Assembly: GCA_002421845.1 (NCBI GenBank)
Contig: DISL01000100.1
Location: 52,823 to 116,822 of the forward strand
Length of the DNA stretch: 64,000 bases
Reading direction: 5' to 3'
Source of the DNA: Epsilonproteobacteria bacterium UBA6211
GTDB lineage: Bacteria; Campylobacterota; Campylobacteria; Campylobacterales; Arcobacteraceae
The stretch's first letter is position 1; every line of letters begins with the position of its first letter. Below the pieces are notes generated by a model. It did no database searches. It saw only the letters and a list, made by a program, of their open reading frames with translations, and was not told the DNA's origin. A program made the position numbers and the translations under genes. Positions 1-8,248 of this stretch are shown here, piece by piece.

Positions 1-386
1 GTATAGTGTATTGTAAATGAAGATGTCTCAAGTATCCAAATAGGTGCATTGGCATCTAGTTTGGCAAGGGGTACACCTATATTTCCTCCTGCAACTCCTC
101 CAAACGGCTTTAAAAGAGTTTCACACATCTGCGTAGTAGTAGTTTTGCCGTTAGTTCCGCTTATCCATATACTAAATCTCTTATCATCAATAAAAAAATC
201 ATACTCACTTACTAAATTCTTGCTCTGTTTGACAAGTGTATGATGCGGTGGAATACCGGGGCTTACGATAGTAATATCATCACTACTAGCATCAAAATCA
301 TCTATATTGTTGTCATCATATACCAAAGCTTGTGGATATTTTTCAAAAATAGCAGTTGCAGTAACGCCTCGTCCCAATACTCTCAT
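1..386 (-). CDS. murD: UDP-N-acetylmuramoylalanine--D-glutamate ligase, N-terminal part (runs off the window)
   Basis: Cytoplasmic Mur ligase that adds D-glutamate to UDP-MurNAc-L-Ala in peptidoglycan synthesis. I translated the first 128 residues by hand: the N-terminal segment contains VSPGIPP (residues 41-47) and the ATP-binding P-loop GTNGKTTT at about 77-84, followed by GGNIGVP, all typical of MurD. The start ATG (386-384) lies one base after the mraY stop codon, so the two are translationally coupled in a leftward mraY-murD operon. The N-terminal uracil-binding domain seems short (about 70 residues before the P-loop), as in other epsilonproteobacterial MurD proteins. The C-terminal two-thirds lies beyond position 1. 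Confidence 0.93.
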   Translation of the reverse strand, partial: MRVLGRGVTATAIFEKYPQALVYDDNNIDDFDASSDDITIVSPGIPPHHTLVKQSKNLVSEYDFFIDDKRFSIWISGTNGKTTTTQMCETLLKPFGGVAGGNIGVPLAKLDANAPIWILETSSFTIHY

Positions 387-387
387 A

Positions 388-1449
388 TTATCTCACTTTC
401 AACGTCAAAAGGGCAAGTAGATTGGTCATAAATGCTATAATCCAAAATCTAACAATAATTTTATTTTCTTTCCATCCAAGCTGTTCAAAATGGTGATGTA
501 TAGGAGCCATAAGAAAGACCCTTTTTTGTCTAAGTTTAAAGCTTCCAACTTGTAAGATTACCGATATTGTCTCCATAACAAAAACAAATCCTATCAATAA
601 TAATAACACTTCACTTTTTGAAACGATAGCAGTATATCCCATAAAACCACCGATAGACAAGCTTCCGGTATCACCCATAAATACTTCAGCCGGATGAGCG
701 TTGTACCATAAAAATGCAATCATAGAACCTACAAAAGCTGAAATAATGATAGTAAGTTCCCCACAGTTTTTAATACTAGGTAGTAATAAATATTGACTTA
801 TTACGATATTTCCTGCAATATAAACCAATGCACCAAGTGTAAAAAATGCTATTATGGATGGAACTACAGCCAATCCATCAAGCCCATCGGTAAGATTTAC
901 TGCATTTGTTGAAGCAACTATAACAACTATCCAAAACAAAAGCGCAAAATATTGCATATCAACCAAAGGATTTTTATAAAAAGGGACATAAAGCATAGTG
1001 TCATGACCACCTAAAATAAGTAAACCTCCCACAAACAAAGAGGCTACTATTTGTAAAGCCATTTTTGCTCTTGCGGACAAACCACCGCTATTTTTATTTT
1101 TGATAATTTTTGAAATATCATCTTGCAAACCGATAAGTGCAAAAAGTATGATTACAACCAAACCGCCAACAACGTAAATATTGTTCAGTTTAGCAGTTAA
1201 CAATGTCGCTATAACGGTACTAAAAACAAAAACTATACCACCCATTGTAGGAGTTCCTACTTTTTGCTGATGGGTTTTTGGAGCAAGTTCATATATCGGT
1301 TGTGAACTTTTTTGTTTTTTTGCCCACTTGATAAAATAAGGCATCAAAAACAACGCAATAAAAAAAGAGATTGCAAATGCAATCCCTGCACGTACGGTAA
1401 TATACTGAAAAATATTTATATCAAATAAATTATATAAAGAATAAAACAA
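388..1449 (-). CDS. mraY: Phospho-N-acetylmuramoyl-pentapeptide transferase
   Basis: Integral membrane enzyme that transfers phospho-MurNAc-pentapeptide to undecaprenyl phosphate, making lipid I. The 353-residue length fits the family (about 360). It shows about ten hydrophobic segments, the aspartate-rich NAVNLTDGLDGLA motif near residue 185, the GDTGSL motif and the histidine-rich loop MAPIHHHFEQLGW near the C-terminus, which together mark MraY rather than WecA. It is the first gene of the leftward pair mraY-murD. It is divergent from gpmI, with 113 bases between the two starts. Confidence 0.97.
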   Translation of the reverse strand: MFYSLYNLFDINIFQYITVRAGIAFAISFFIALFLMPYFIKWAKKQKSSQPIYELAPKTHQQKVGTPTMGGIVFVFSTVIATLLTAKLNNIYVVGGLVVIILFALIGLQDDISKIIKNKNSGGLSARAKMALQIVASLFVGGLLILGGHDTMLYVPFYKNPLVDMQYFALLFWIVVIVASTNAVNLTDGLDGLAVVPSIIAFFTLGALVYIAGNIVISQYLLLPSIKNCGELTIIISAFVGSMIAFLWYNAHPAEVFMGDTGSLSIGGFMGYTAIVSKSEVLLLLIGFVFVMETISVILQVGSFKLRQKRVFLMAPIHHHFEQLGWKENKIIVRFWIIAFMTNLLALLTLKVR

Positions 1450-1466
1450 ACTTTTAACCTCGGAAA

Positions 1467-1475
1467 TGGTATAAT
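1467..1475 (+). promoter_or_regulatory. Extended -10 promoter element for gpmI
   Basis: TGgTATAAT sits about 90 bases upstream of the gpmI start in the mraY/gpmI divergent region. It is a perfect extended -10 box; no clear -35 is visible, which is usual for epsilonproteobacterial sigma-70 promoters. The assignment is inferred from position only. Confidence 0.5.
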
Positions 1476-1562
1476 AGGAGAAATTATACAGAAAAATAAA
1501 TTTAAAAAGGTTTAATATATAAACATTTTTTTATTGTTTTAGTAATATCGGGAGGATTCGAT

Positions 1563-3038
1563 TTGTCGAAAAAAGTAATATTAGTTATAACTGACGGTAT
1601 AGGGCATAATCCCCATTGTGAATTTAATGCTTTTTGTAATGCAAAAAAGCCTACTTATGATTACTTATTTGCTAATGTTCCACACTCTTATATAAAAACT
1701 TACGGCTTATCCGTGGGTCTACCTGATGGTCAAATGGGCAACAGTGAAGTTGGGCATATGTCTTTGGGAAGCGGTAGGATTTTGTATCAAGATTTAGTAA
1801 AAGTAAATCTTGCCGTAGAAAAAGACACTTTAAAAGATAATAGCGTACTAAAAGATGTTTTAGAAAAATCAAATAATATCCATTTGATAGGTTTAGCAAG
1901 TGACGGTGGAGTACATTCACATATAGACCATATTATAGCATTTGCAAAAATAGCAAAGGCTAACGGCAAAAAGGTATTTTTACACCCGATAACAGACGGT
2001 AGAGACGTAAGCCCTACAAGCTCTCAAAAATATATAAAACAACTTATTGCTATTTGTGATAACGACATAAAAATAGCAACTATAAGCGGAAGATTTTATA
2101 CTATGGATAGGGACAACAGATGGGAAAGGGTAAGAAGAGGCTATGATGCTATAAGTTTTGCCACTCCTACAACATCACTAAACCCTACTCAATACATAGA
2201 TGTTCAATACTCTAACGAAACATACGATGAGTTTTTAGAGCCTGTTGCATTTGAAGGTTATAACGGTATCGAAGAAAATGACGGAGTGATATTTTGTAAT
2301 TTTAGAAGCGATAGAGCTAGGGAAATATCAAGTGCTTTTGCTTCAAATGATTTTCCTCATTTTGAAACAAAAAAAGTTAAACTTCATATAGCTACATTAA
2401 CGGAATACGACAAAAACACGCCGTTGCCTGTCCTTTTTCCAAAAGACAACGTAACAAATACTTTGGCACAAACCATAGCAAGTGCAGGACTAAGACAACT
2501 TCATACGGCTGAAACGGAGAAATACGCACACGTTACATTTTTCTTTAACGGTGGGAAAGAAGAGCCTTTTGAGAAAGAAGATAGAGTATTGATACCTTCT
2601 CCAAAAGTAGCAACATACGATGAACAACCTCAAATGTCTGCTCCTGAAGTAGGAAGTGCCGTACTTGAAGCTATGGATAAAGAGTATGATTTTATAGTAG
2701 TCAACTTTGCAAACGGCGATATGGTAGGTCATACAGGTATTTATGAAGCAGGGATTAAGGCTGTTGAAGCAGTTGACGAGCAATTAGGGAAGATTTTAAA
2801 TAAAGCAAAAGAAAAAGATTACTCAATAGTTCTCACAAGTGACCATGGAAACTGTGAAATGATGAGAGATTCTGACGGCAATACATTAACAAATCATACG
2901 GTTGGGGATGTTTATTGCTTCATAGTAGATGACAATGTCAAAAGTATCAAAAACGGAGGACTAAATAATATCGCTCCGACCGTATTGAAACTTATGGGTC
3001 TAAATATACCAAAAGAAATGGATGAACCGCTATGCTAA
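1563..3038 (+). CDS. gpmI: 2,3-bisphosphoglycerate-independent phosphoglycerate mutase
   Basis: Interconverts 3- and 2-phosphoglycerate in glycolysis/gluconeogenesis without a 2,3-BPG cofactor, using two metal ions and a serine nucleophile. The alkaline-phosphatase-like features are visible: ITDGIGHN with the metal-binding Asp11, the nucleophile Ser61 in GNSEVGHM, the DGRDVSP motif near 150, and the metal-ligand motif TSDHGNCE near 440. The 491 residues are near the family length (about 510). The start is TTG at 1563, preceded by a strong GGGAGG ribosome-binding site at about 1550-1555. Its last 7 bases overlap the next gene's possible ATG. Confidence 0.96.
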   Translation: MSKKVILVITDGIGHNPHCEFNAFCNAKKPTYDYLFANVPHSYIKTYGLSVGLPDGQMGNSEVGHMSLGSGRILYQDLVKVNLAVEKDTLKDNSVLKDVLEKSNNIHLIGLASDGGVHSHIDHIIAFAKIAKANGKKVFLHPITDGRDVSPTSSQKYIKQLIAICDNDIKIATISGRFYTMDRDNRWERVRRGYDAISFATPTTSLNPTQYIDVQYSNETYDEFLEPVAFEGYNGIEENDGVIFCNFRSDRAREISSAFASNDFPHFETKKVKLHIATLTEYDKNTPLPVLFPKDNVTNTLAQTIASAGLRQLHTAETEKYAHVTFFFNGGKEEPFEKEDRVLIPSPKVATYDEQPQMSAPEVGSAVLEAMDKEYDFIVVNFANGDMVGHTGIYEAGIKAVEAVDEQLGKILNKAKEKDYSIVLTSDHGNCEMMRDSDGNTLTNHTVGDVYCFIVDDNVKSIKNGGLNNIAPTVLKLMGLNIPKEMDEPLC

Positions 3039-3430
3039 AAAAACGCAAAATAATGGAAGACTTGAAAAACATATCACTTCTTATCGTAGAAGACGGTGAA
3101 GATATAATAAGGATTATGGACAATACCTTTAAGGCTCTTGTAAAAAATATTTATTTAGCACCTGACCCTGCCGTTGGGATTGAATTGTATAAAAATCACA
3201 AGCCTGATTTAATCCTAACGGATATTAGGATGCCTAGAGCAAAAGACGGCAACGACTTCATACAACATATCAGAGATATTGATTCTACAATACCTATAAT
3301 AGTAGTTTCTGCTTATGTACATGATTTACAAAAACGTGATTTAGTACAATTTGTGATGGAAAAACCTATAGATTTTATAGAACTTATAGATATGATTGAT
3401 AAAGCACTTACAAATAATAAAGAGGCGTAA
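3032..3430 (+). CDS. Single-domain response regulator (CheY-like receiver)
   Basis: A free-standing receiver domain of about 132 residues. Visible features are the acidic pair Glu20/Asp21 region (IVEDGED), the phospho-acceptor Asp64 in LILTDIRMPR, the SAY segment with the conserved Thr/Ser, and the lysine in MEKP. There is no output domain, so it must act on a partner protein. The ATG at 3032 overlaps gpmI by 7 bases; an ATG at 3053 (MEDLKN...) would remove the overlap and is a reasonable alternative. No histidine kinase is adjacent. The next gene starts immediately after the stop codon, so it is part of a gpmI-receiver-ABC-PBP transcription unit. Confidence 0.85.
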   Translation: MLKKRKIMEDLKNISLLIVEDGEDIIRIMDNTFKALVKNIYLAPDPAVGIELYKNHKPDLILTDIRMPRAKDGNDFIQHIRDIDSTIPIIVVSAYVHDLQKRDLVQFVMEKPIDFIELIDMIDKALTNNKEA

Positions 3431-4120
3431 TTGATAAGCATCAAATCTATCATTATCAAAGAATTTGAAAAAACTCTTGTTGATATATCTTTTGATATAC
3501 CAAAATCAACTGCATTGATAGGTGAAAGCGGTAGCGGAAAATCACTGACTATAAAGTCTTTGTTAAACCTTCTACCTTCAAATTTGACGGCAGATATTTT
3601 AGTAGATTGTGAATTTGAACTAAATTCACAAAGTATAGGATTTGTTCCACAAAATCCGTTTACTTCACTCTCTCCTCTGACAAAAATAAGAAATCAGTTT
3701 TTTGTGGATACACAAAGACAAATTGAACTTTTAAACCTTGTGGGATTGGATGAAAGATTACTAAATAGATTTCCAAGCGAATTAAGCGGAGGTCAGCTAC
3801 AAAGGGTTATTATAGCTATATCACTTAGCAATAATCCAAAGCTTTTACTTCTTGATGAACCTACTACGGCACTTGATACTAAATCAAAGGAACTAATAGT
3901 AGATTTAATAAAAAAAATATCTAATGAGCTAGATATAAAAATCTTGTTTGTAACACATGATATTGCAACTATTACAGATATTTGCAATGATATTGTGATT
4001 ATCAAAAACGGTCAGGTTGTAGAGCAAGGTATAACAAAAAATGTTTTACAAAATCCCGTCAATGATTATACAAAGCAATTAATTGAATCAAATTTTAAAT
4101 ATAGAGAAAAAAGAGCATAA
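3431..4120 (+). CDS. ABC transporter ATP-binding protein, peptide/nickel type, orphan
   Basis: A 229-residue nucleotide-binding subunit. It has Walker A GESGSGKS (31-38), the Q-loop FVPQNP (71-76), the signature LSGGQ (118-122), Walker B LLLLDEPTTALD (138-149) and a switch histidine in FVTHD. The sequence around FVPQNPFTSLSPLTKI resembles the DppD/OppD/NikD group. The start is TTG, directly abutting the preceding stop codon. No permease or substrate-binding protein is encoded nearby, so its transporter partner, if any, is elsewhere; the substrate cannot be predicted. It lies between a receiver protein and a penicillin-binding protein. Confidence 0.85.
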   Translation: MISIKSIIIKEFEKTLVDISFDIPKSTALIGESGSGKSLTIKSLLNLLPSNLTADILVDCEFELNSQSIGFVPQNPFTSLSPLTKIRNQFFVDTQRQIELLNLVGLDERLLNRFPSELSGGQLQRVIIAISLSNNPKLLLLDEPTTALDTKSKELIVDLIKKISNELDIKILFVTHDIATITDICNDIVIIKNGQVVEQGITKNVLQNPVNDYTKQLIESNFKYREKRA

Positions 4121-4121
4121 A

Positions 4122-6065
4122 ATGATAAAAAAAATTCTATTTAGTACATTCGTTGTAGCATCTATTGCCGTGACGGTATTTATTTTATATGTATATTCAC
4201 AAATACATTTTGATTTGGACAAAATAGTCAATTACAACCCAAAACTTACAACACAATTTTACGATAGAAACGGTGAGCTTGTAGCGAATATTTTTGATAA
4301 TGAAAACAGAGTTTTGGCAAGTTATGATGAAATTCCATCAAGACTTATTGAGGCACTACTAGCAATAGAAGATACTCAATTTTTTGAACATCGTGGAGTA
4401 AACGAAGAAGCTATAATAAGAGCTATGGCTAAGAACTTACAATCCGGTAAATTTGTAGAAGGTGCTAGTACACTAACTCAACAACTTGTAAAAACAATGC
4501 TTCTTACGAGAGAAAAAAAGATAGATAGAAAAATAAAAGAGGCAGTTCTTGCAATAAGACTTGAGCAAATTCTTTCAAAAGAAGAGATATTACATAGATA
4601 TTTTAATGAAATTTATTTTGGACATGGATACTATGGTGTAAAAACTGCAAGTTTAGGGTATTTTAATAAACAATTATACGAACTAAACCCTAAAGAGATA
4701 GCTATGCTTGTATCACTACCTAGAGCACCTAGCTTTTATGACCCGACTAAAAATTACAAATTCTCTTTGGCACGTGCAAACGTAGTATTAAAAAGGATGT
4801 ATGACCTAGGGTGGATTAGTCAAAAAGAGTATGAAACTTACGTAGAAGTCGATCCAAAAGTTTACGACCAAACATTAACACAAAATAAAGCACCGTATGT
4901 TATAGATGAAGTTTTAAGAACCACATCTTCAACACTTCCTGATATAAAAAGCGGTGGTTATAAAATATATCTAACTATAGATTTAAAAACTCAACAAATT
5001 GCACAAAATGCACTTGTTTTTGGATATAACCAAATCAAACAACGTGACCCTAATGATGCTTTTAGTAAAACACTAAACGGTGCATTAGTCGTTACTGAGA
5101 GTTCTACAGGTGAAGTTTTAGCTCTTGTAGGTGGGGTAGATTATTCAAAGTCATCTTTTAACAGAGCTACACAAACAAAAAGACAACCTGGAAGTAGTGC
5201 CAAACCGTTTTTTTATCAAATTGCACTTGATATGGGATACGGTACAAATACAAATTTGGCGGATATTTCAAGAACATACGAATATACAACTCCCGATGAT
5301 GAAGAAAAAGTTTGGCAACCTACAAACTATGAAAATAATCTAAAAGGGTTTATTACGTTAAAAGAGGCACTTACACACTCAAGAAACCTTGCAACTATCA
5401 ATCTTGTATCTGATATAGGACTTGACGTAGTTTATGATAATCTTCTAAAATACGGTTTTAAAAATGTTCCTAAAGATTTATCTATTTCTCTTGGTAGCTT
5501 TGGAATATCTCCTTTGGATTTGAGTCAACTATTTACTATGTTTTCAAATCAAGGGACTCAAATAGAACCTTTATTGATAAAATCGGTAACAAACCAAAAC
5601 GGTAAAAATCTAACTTTCAGTGCAGAAAAGAAAGAGTTTACATCTCCTGAACAAGCATTCTTGATGACTGATATTCTAAAAAACGTAGTCAATAACGGTA
5701 CAGGTAGAGGTGCTAAAGTTGGAGGGATAGAACTAGCAGGTAAAACAGGTACAACAAACAACAACGTAGATAACTGGTTTTGTGGATATTCACCATCTAT
5801 ACAAGCTGTTGTATGGTTTGGAAATGATGATAACACCCCTATGTCAAAAGGTGAAACAGGCGGAAGAAGTACGGCTCCGGTATTTAGATACTTTTTTGAA
5901 AATTTATTGATGGTTTATCCACAAATTCCTAGACAATTTAGTGTACCTGAAAATGTACAAAGCACAACAATAAACGGTAAAACGGAATACTTCACGGATA
6001 AGTCTAAATTAGAAAATCCAAATACGACAACACATATTCAAGAATCTGGTGGGATTATATTTTAA
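4122..6065 (+). CDS. mrcA: Penicillin-binding protein 1A (bifunctional glycosyltransferase/transpeptidase)
   Basis: Class A PBP that polymerises lipid II and cross-links the glycan strands in the periplasm. It has an N-terminal membrane anchor; a GT51 glycosyltransferase domain with EDTQFFEHRG (catalytic Glu) and GASTLTQQLVK; and a transpeptidase domain with the serine motif SSAK (inside PGSSAKPF), SRN as the SxN motif, and GKTGTT as the KTG motif. I chose the ATG at 4122, one base after the ABC gene's stop, over an upstream in-frame TTG at 4083 that would overlap that gene by 38 bases. The protein is 647 residues. A strong terminator follows directly. Confidence 0.94.
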   Translation: MIKKILFSTFVVASIAVTVFILYVYSQIHFDLDKIVNYNPKLTTQFYDRNGELVANIFDNENRVLASYDEIPSRLIEALLAIEDTQFFEHRGVNEEAIIRAMAKNLQSGKFVEGASTLTQQLVKTMLLTREKKIDRKIKEAVLAIRLEQILSKEEILHRYFNEIYFGHGYYGVKTASLGYFNKQLYELNPKEIAMLVSLPRAPSFYDPTKNYKFSLARANVVLKRMYDLGWISQKEYETYVEVDPKVYDQTLTQNKAPYVIDEVLRTTSSTLPDIKSGGYKIYLTIDLKTQQIAQNALVFGYNQIKQRDPNDAFSKTLNGALVVTESSTGEVLALVGGVDYSKSSFNRATQTKRQPGSSAKPFFYQIALDMGYGTNTNLADISRTYEYTTPDDEEKVWQPTNYENNLKGFITLKEALTHSRNLATINLVSDIGLDVVYDNLLKYGFKNVPKDLSISLGSFGISPLDLSQLFTMFSNQGTQIEPLLIKSVTNQNGKNLTFSAEKKEFTSPEQAFLMTDILKNVVNNGTGRGAKVGGIELAGKTGTTNNNVDNWFCGYSPSIQAVVWFGNDDNTPMSKGETGGRSTAPVFRYFFENLLMVYPQIPRQFSVPENVQSTTINGKTEYFTDKSKLENPNTTTHIQESGGIIF

Positions 6066-6089
6066 AAAGGTGTTTAAAAACACCTTTTT
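6064..6089. terminator. Bidirectional intrinsic terminator
   Basis: A perfect 12-bp stem, AAAAAGGTGTTT / AAACACCTTTTT, with a two-base loop lies between the convergent PBP gene and the PPK2 gene. The A and T tracts on either side make it usable in both directions. It begins inside the PBP stop codon. Confidence 0.85.
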
Positions 6090-6117
6090 AATTTTAGTAG
6101 TTTCTTCAAGGAAAAGA

Positions 6118-7245
6118 CTAATAGTCTTTCTGTTTTCTCATACGAGCTAGTTCTTTTTGAACGCTTATATTAACCTCTTCATTCGGCATATAATCAAGTG
6201 ATTGACTTCTATTTGGATAATCAACACTATTCAAAATAATTTTAACAGCTTCTAATCTAGCTTTATGTTTATCATCACTTCTTACAACATACCAAGGAGC
6301 ATAATTGGAGTTTGTTCTTTTGAGCATTTCATACTTTTTCTCGCTGAAATCTTCCCACAAATCTTGTGCTTGTAAATCAACCTCACTAAGTTTCCATTGT
6401 CTAAGTGGATCTGTCATACGTCTTTCAAATCTTCTTAATTGCTCAGATTTTGACACGCTAAAATAAAGTTTGATAAGTATTATATTTTGTCTCACCAAAT
6501 CATGTTCAAAATTTACAACATCTTCCATAAAAATTTGGTGTTCTTCCTCTGTACAAAAACCGAATATCGGCTCAACCATAGCACGATTGTACCAACTTCT
6601 ATCAAATAGTACAACCTCACCGCCGGTAGGGAAGTGTTCTATATATCTTTGAAAGAACCATTGACTTCTTTGCGTATCATTTGGCTTACCTAGTGCAACC
6701 ACACGATAATGTTTGTTATTCATATACCTTGTAATTCTTCTTATAGCTCCACCTTTACCGGACGCATCACGACCTTCAAAAAGGATAATCATCTTTTTAT
6801 TTGTGTGTTCAAGATAATTTTGCATTTTGATAAGTTCAATTTGATACGGCTTCATCTCTTCAGAATCATAAAAGCCCTGTATAGACTCTTTCAAGGCATC
6901 CAAATCATATTTTTTATACTCACCCAAAATTGCCTTCATAGCTTCGCAATCTTTCAACACACTCTTTTCGACAGGACTAACACTACTTTTTGGTGTAGTT
7001 GATTTTACAACAGGTGATTTTGGTTTGGCTTTTGGTTTAGCTTTCAAAGAGTTTTTATACTCAACCAACAAATCATAGGCACCTTTATCATCCAACTTAT
7101 TTTTTGTTGTATAACCTAGTACTTTTACAAATCTTTTACCGTTTTGTTGAAACCTTGCAATATATTTTTTACCGTAAGAGGCATGTTCATCTATAGAGAC
7201 AAACAAGCCTGAATATGCAGTTTTTTCAAATTTTGTCAAATCCAT
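6118..7245 (-). CDS. ppk2: PPK2-family polyphosphate kinase with an integrase-arm-like N-terminal extension
   Basis: Polyphosphate:nucleotide phosphotransferase. The core (about 130-375) has Walker A EGRDASGKGG (157-166), Walker B FDRSWYNRA (214-222) and the lid region RRFERRMTDPLRQWK. Compared with ordinary PPK2 (about 260-310 residues), this 375-residue protein has an extra N-terminus. Residues about 8-68 (YSGLFVS..., YIARFQQNGKRFVKVLGY, then a helix) have the pattern of the arm-type DNA-binding domain of tyrosine recombinases. A Lys/Pro/Ser-rich linker (about 69-95) follows. The core is most like single-domain class I PPK2 (NDP to NTP), but the preference is not provable by eye. It starts one base after the stop of the upstream paralogue. 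Confidence 0.93.
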   Translation of the reverse strand: MDLTKFEKTAYSGLFVSIDEHASYGKKYIARFQQNGKRFVKVLGYTTKNKLDDKGAYDLLVEYKNSLKAKPKAKPKSPVVKSTTPKSSVSPVEKSVLKDCEAMKAILGEYKKYDLDALKESIQGFYDSEEMKPYQIELIKMQNYLEHTNKKMIILFEGRDASGKGGAIRRITRYMNNKHYRVVALGKPNDTQRSQWFFQRYIEHFPTGGEVVLFDRSWYNRAMVEPIFGFCTEEEHQIFMEDVVNFEHDLVRQNIILIKLYFSVSKSEQLRRFERRMTDPLRQWKLSEVDLQAQDLWEDFSEKKYEMLKRTNSNYAPWYVVRSDDKHKARLEAVKIILNSVDYPNRSQSLDYMPNEEVNISVQKELARMRKQKDY

Positions 7246-7246
7246 A

Positions 7247-8182
7247 TTATTTTACCTTAGATGTACTTGATGTAAATGTATTAGAAGCCTCCATAAGCTC
7301 TATCTCTTCTTTGCCTGATATTACTATTTCAGGGTCTGTTACTAGATAATCAGGAGATATTTTATTGGCATAATATACTTTATTAAGTATATATTTAATG
7401 CAATTTATTCTAGCTCTCTTTTTATCATCACTTCTTACAATAGTCCATGGTGTTACATCTGTATTTGATGCCATTAACATAGAAAATTTTGCTATCGTAT
7501 ATTTATCCCAAAGAGCTTGTGAATGTTTATCAACAGGTGAAAGTTTATATTGTTTTAGTGGGTCAACTGCACGTTTTTCAAATCTTCTTGCTTGTTCTTC
7601 TTTAGAAACAGAAAAATAAAACTTCATTAACATAATATCTGACTTTACTAGCATCTCTTCAAAAAACGGAACTTCTCTCAAAAACTCATGGTGTTCTTTA
7701 GGCGTACAAAAACCCATTACAGGTTCAACTCCACCACGGTTATACCAACTTCTATCAAATATTACTATTTCACCGGCACTTGGTAAATGCTGTGCATATC
7801 TTTGAAAATACCATTGAGTTTTTTCAGTATCACTAGGCTTTTCAAGAGCTACTACTCTAGCACCCCTTGGATTTAGATGTTCGGTAATTCTTTTTATCGT
7901 ACCACCTTTACCGGCTGCATCACGACCCTCAAAAATCATCAAAACCTTCAAACCCTTTTCTTTTACGTAGTTTTGAAATTTCAGAAGTTCTATTTGAAGT
8001 TGAACAAGTTGTTTTTCATACTCTAAAGTCTCTTTTTTAACCCAAATTTGAACTTTACCGTTCTTTTCTTTCAGAGGTTTTGGTTTTTCTAGGCTACAAG
8101 CTAAATGCTCTTTTGTTTCTTCACTATTTATCTCATCCAAATCAGAAAACTCTGTTTTTATTAAACTTCTATCCTCACCCAT
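7247..8182 (-). CDS. ppk2: PPK2-family polyphosphate kinase
   Basis: Second polyphosphate kinase 2 paralogue, 311 residues. Walker A is EGRDAAGKGG (85-94) and Walker B is FDRSWYNRG (142-150), with the lid motif RRFEKRAVDPLKQYK. The N-terminal about 50 residues are acidic and probably disordered. It lacks the integrase-arm-like extension of its downstream neighbour. The two form a tight operon (one base between stop and next start) and share perhaps half their core residues by inspection, suggesting an old duplication. The family uses polyphosphate to phosphorylate nucleotides, or the reverse. A ribosome-binding site AAGGGAG precedes the ATG. Confidence 0.94.
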   Translation of the reverse strand: MGEDRSLIKTEFSDLDEINSEETKEHLACSLEKPKPLKEKNGKVQIWVKKETLEYEKQLVQLQIELLKFQNYVKEKGLKVLMIFEGRDAAGKGGTIKRITEHLNPRGARVVALEKPSDTEKTQWYFQRYAQHLPSAGEIVIFDRSWYNRGGVEPVMGFCTPKEHHEFLREVPFFEEMLVKSDIMLMKFYFSVSKEEQARRFEKRAVDPLKQYKLSPVDKHSQALWDKYTIAKFSMLMASNTDVTPWTIVRSDDKKRARINCIKYILNKVYYANKISPDYLVTDPEIVISGKEEIELMEASNTFTSSTSKVK

Positions 8183-8219
8183 TTCATTAACTCCCTTATT
8201 AATTTTTATTTATCCTTAC

Positions 8220-8225
8220 ATTCTA
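8220..8225 (-). promoter_or_regulatory. -10 element for the PPK2 operon
   Basis: TAGAAT on the minus strand, preceded by TGA to give an extended -10 box (TGaTAGAAT), lies about 40 bases upstream of the first PPK2 start. Assignment is by position and sequence only. Confidence 0.4.
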
Positions 8226-8248
8226 TCATAATAAAATAATACAATACT

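Noticed and set aside
4083..4121. TTG start for the PBP inside the ABC gene
   Set aside because: The ATG at 4122 has a normal signal-anchor start and suitable spacing; the extra 13 residues are not typical of class A PBPs.
6118..7245. Integrase or prophage remnant
   Set aside because: The integrase-like part is in frame with a full PPK2 core and no other phage gene is nearby, so it is treated as a domain of a kinase.
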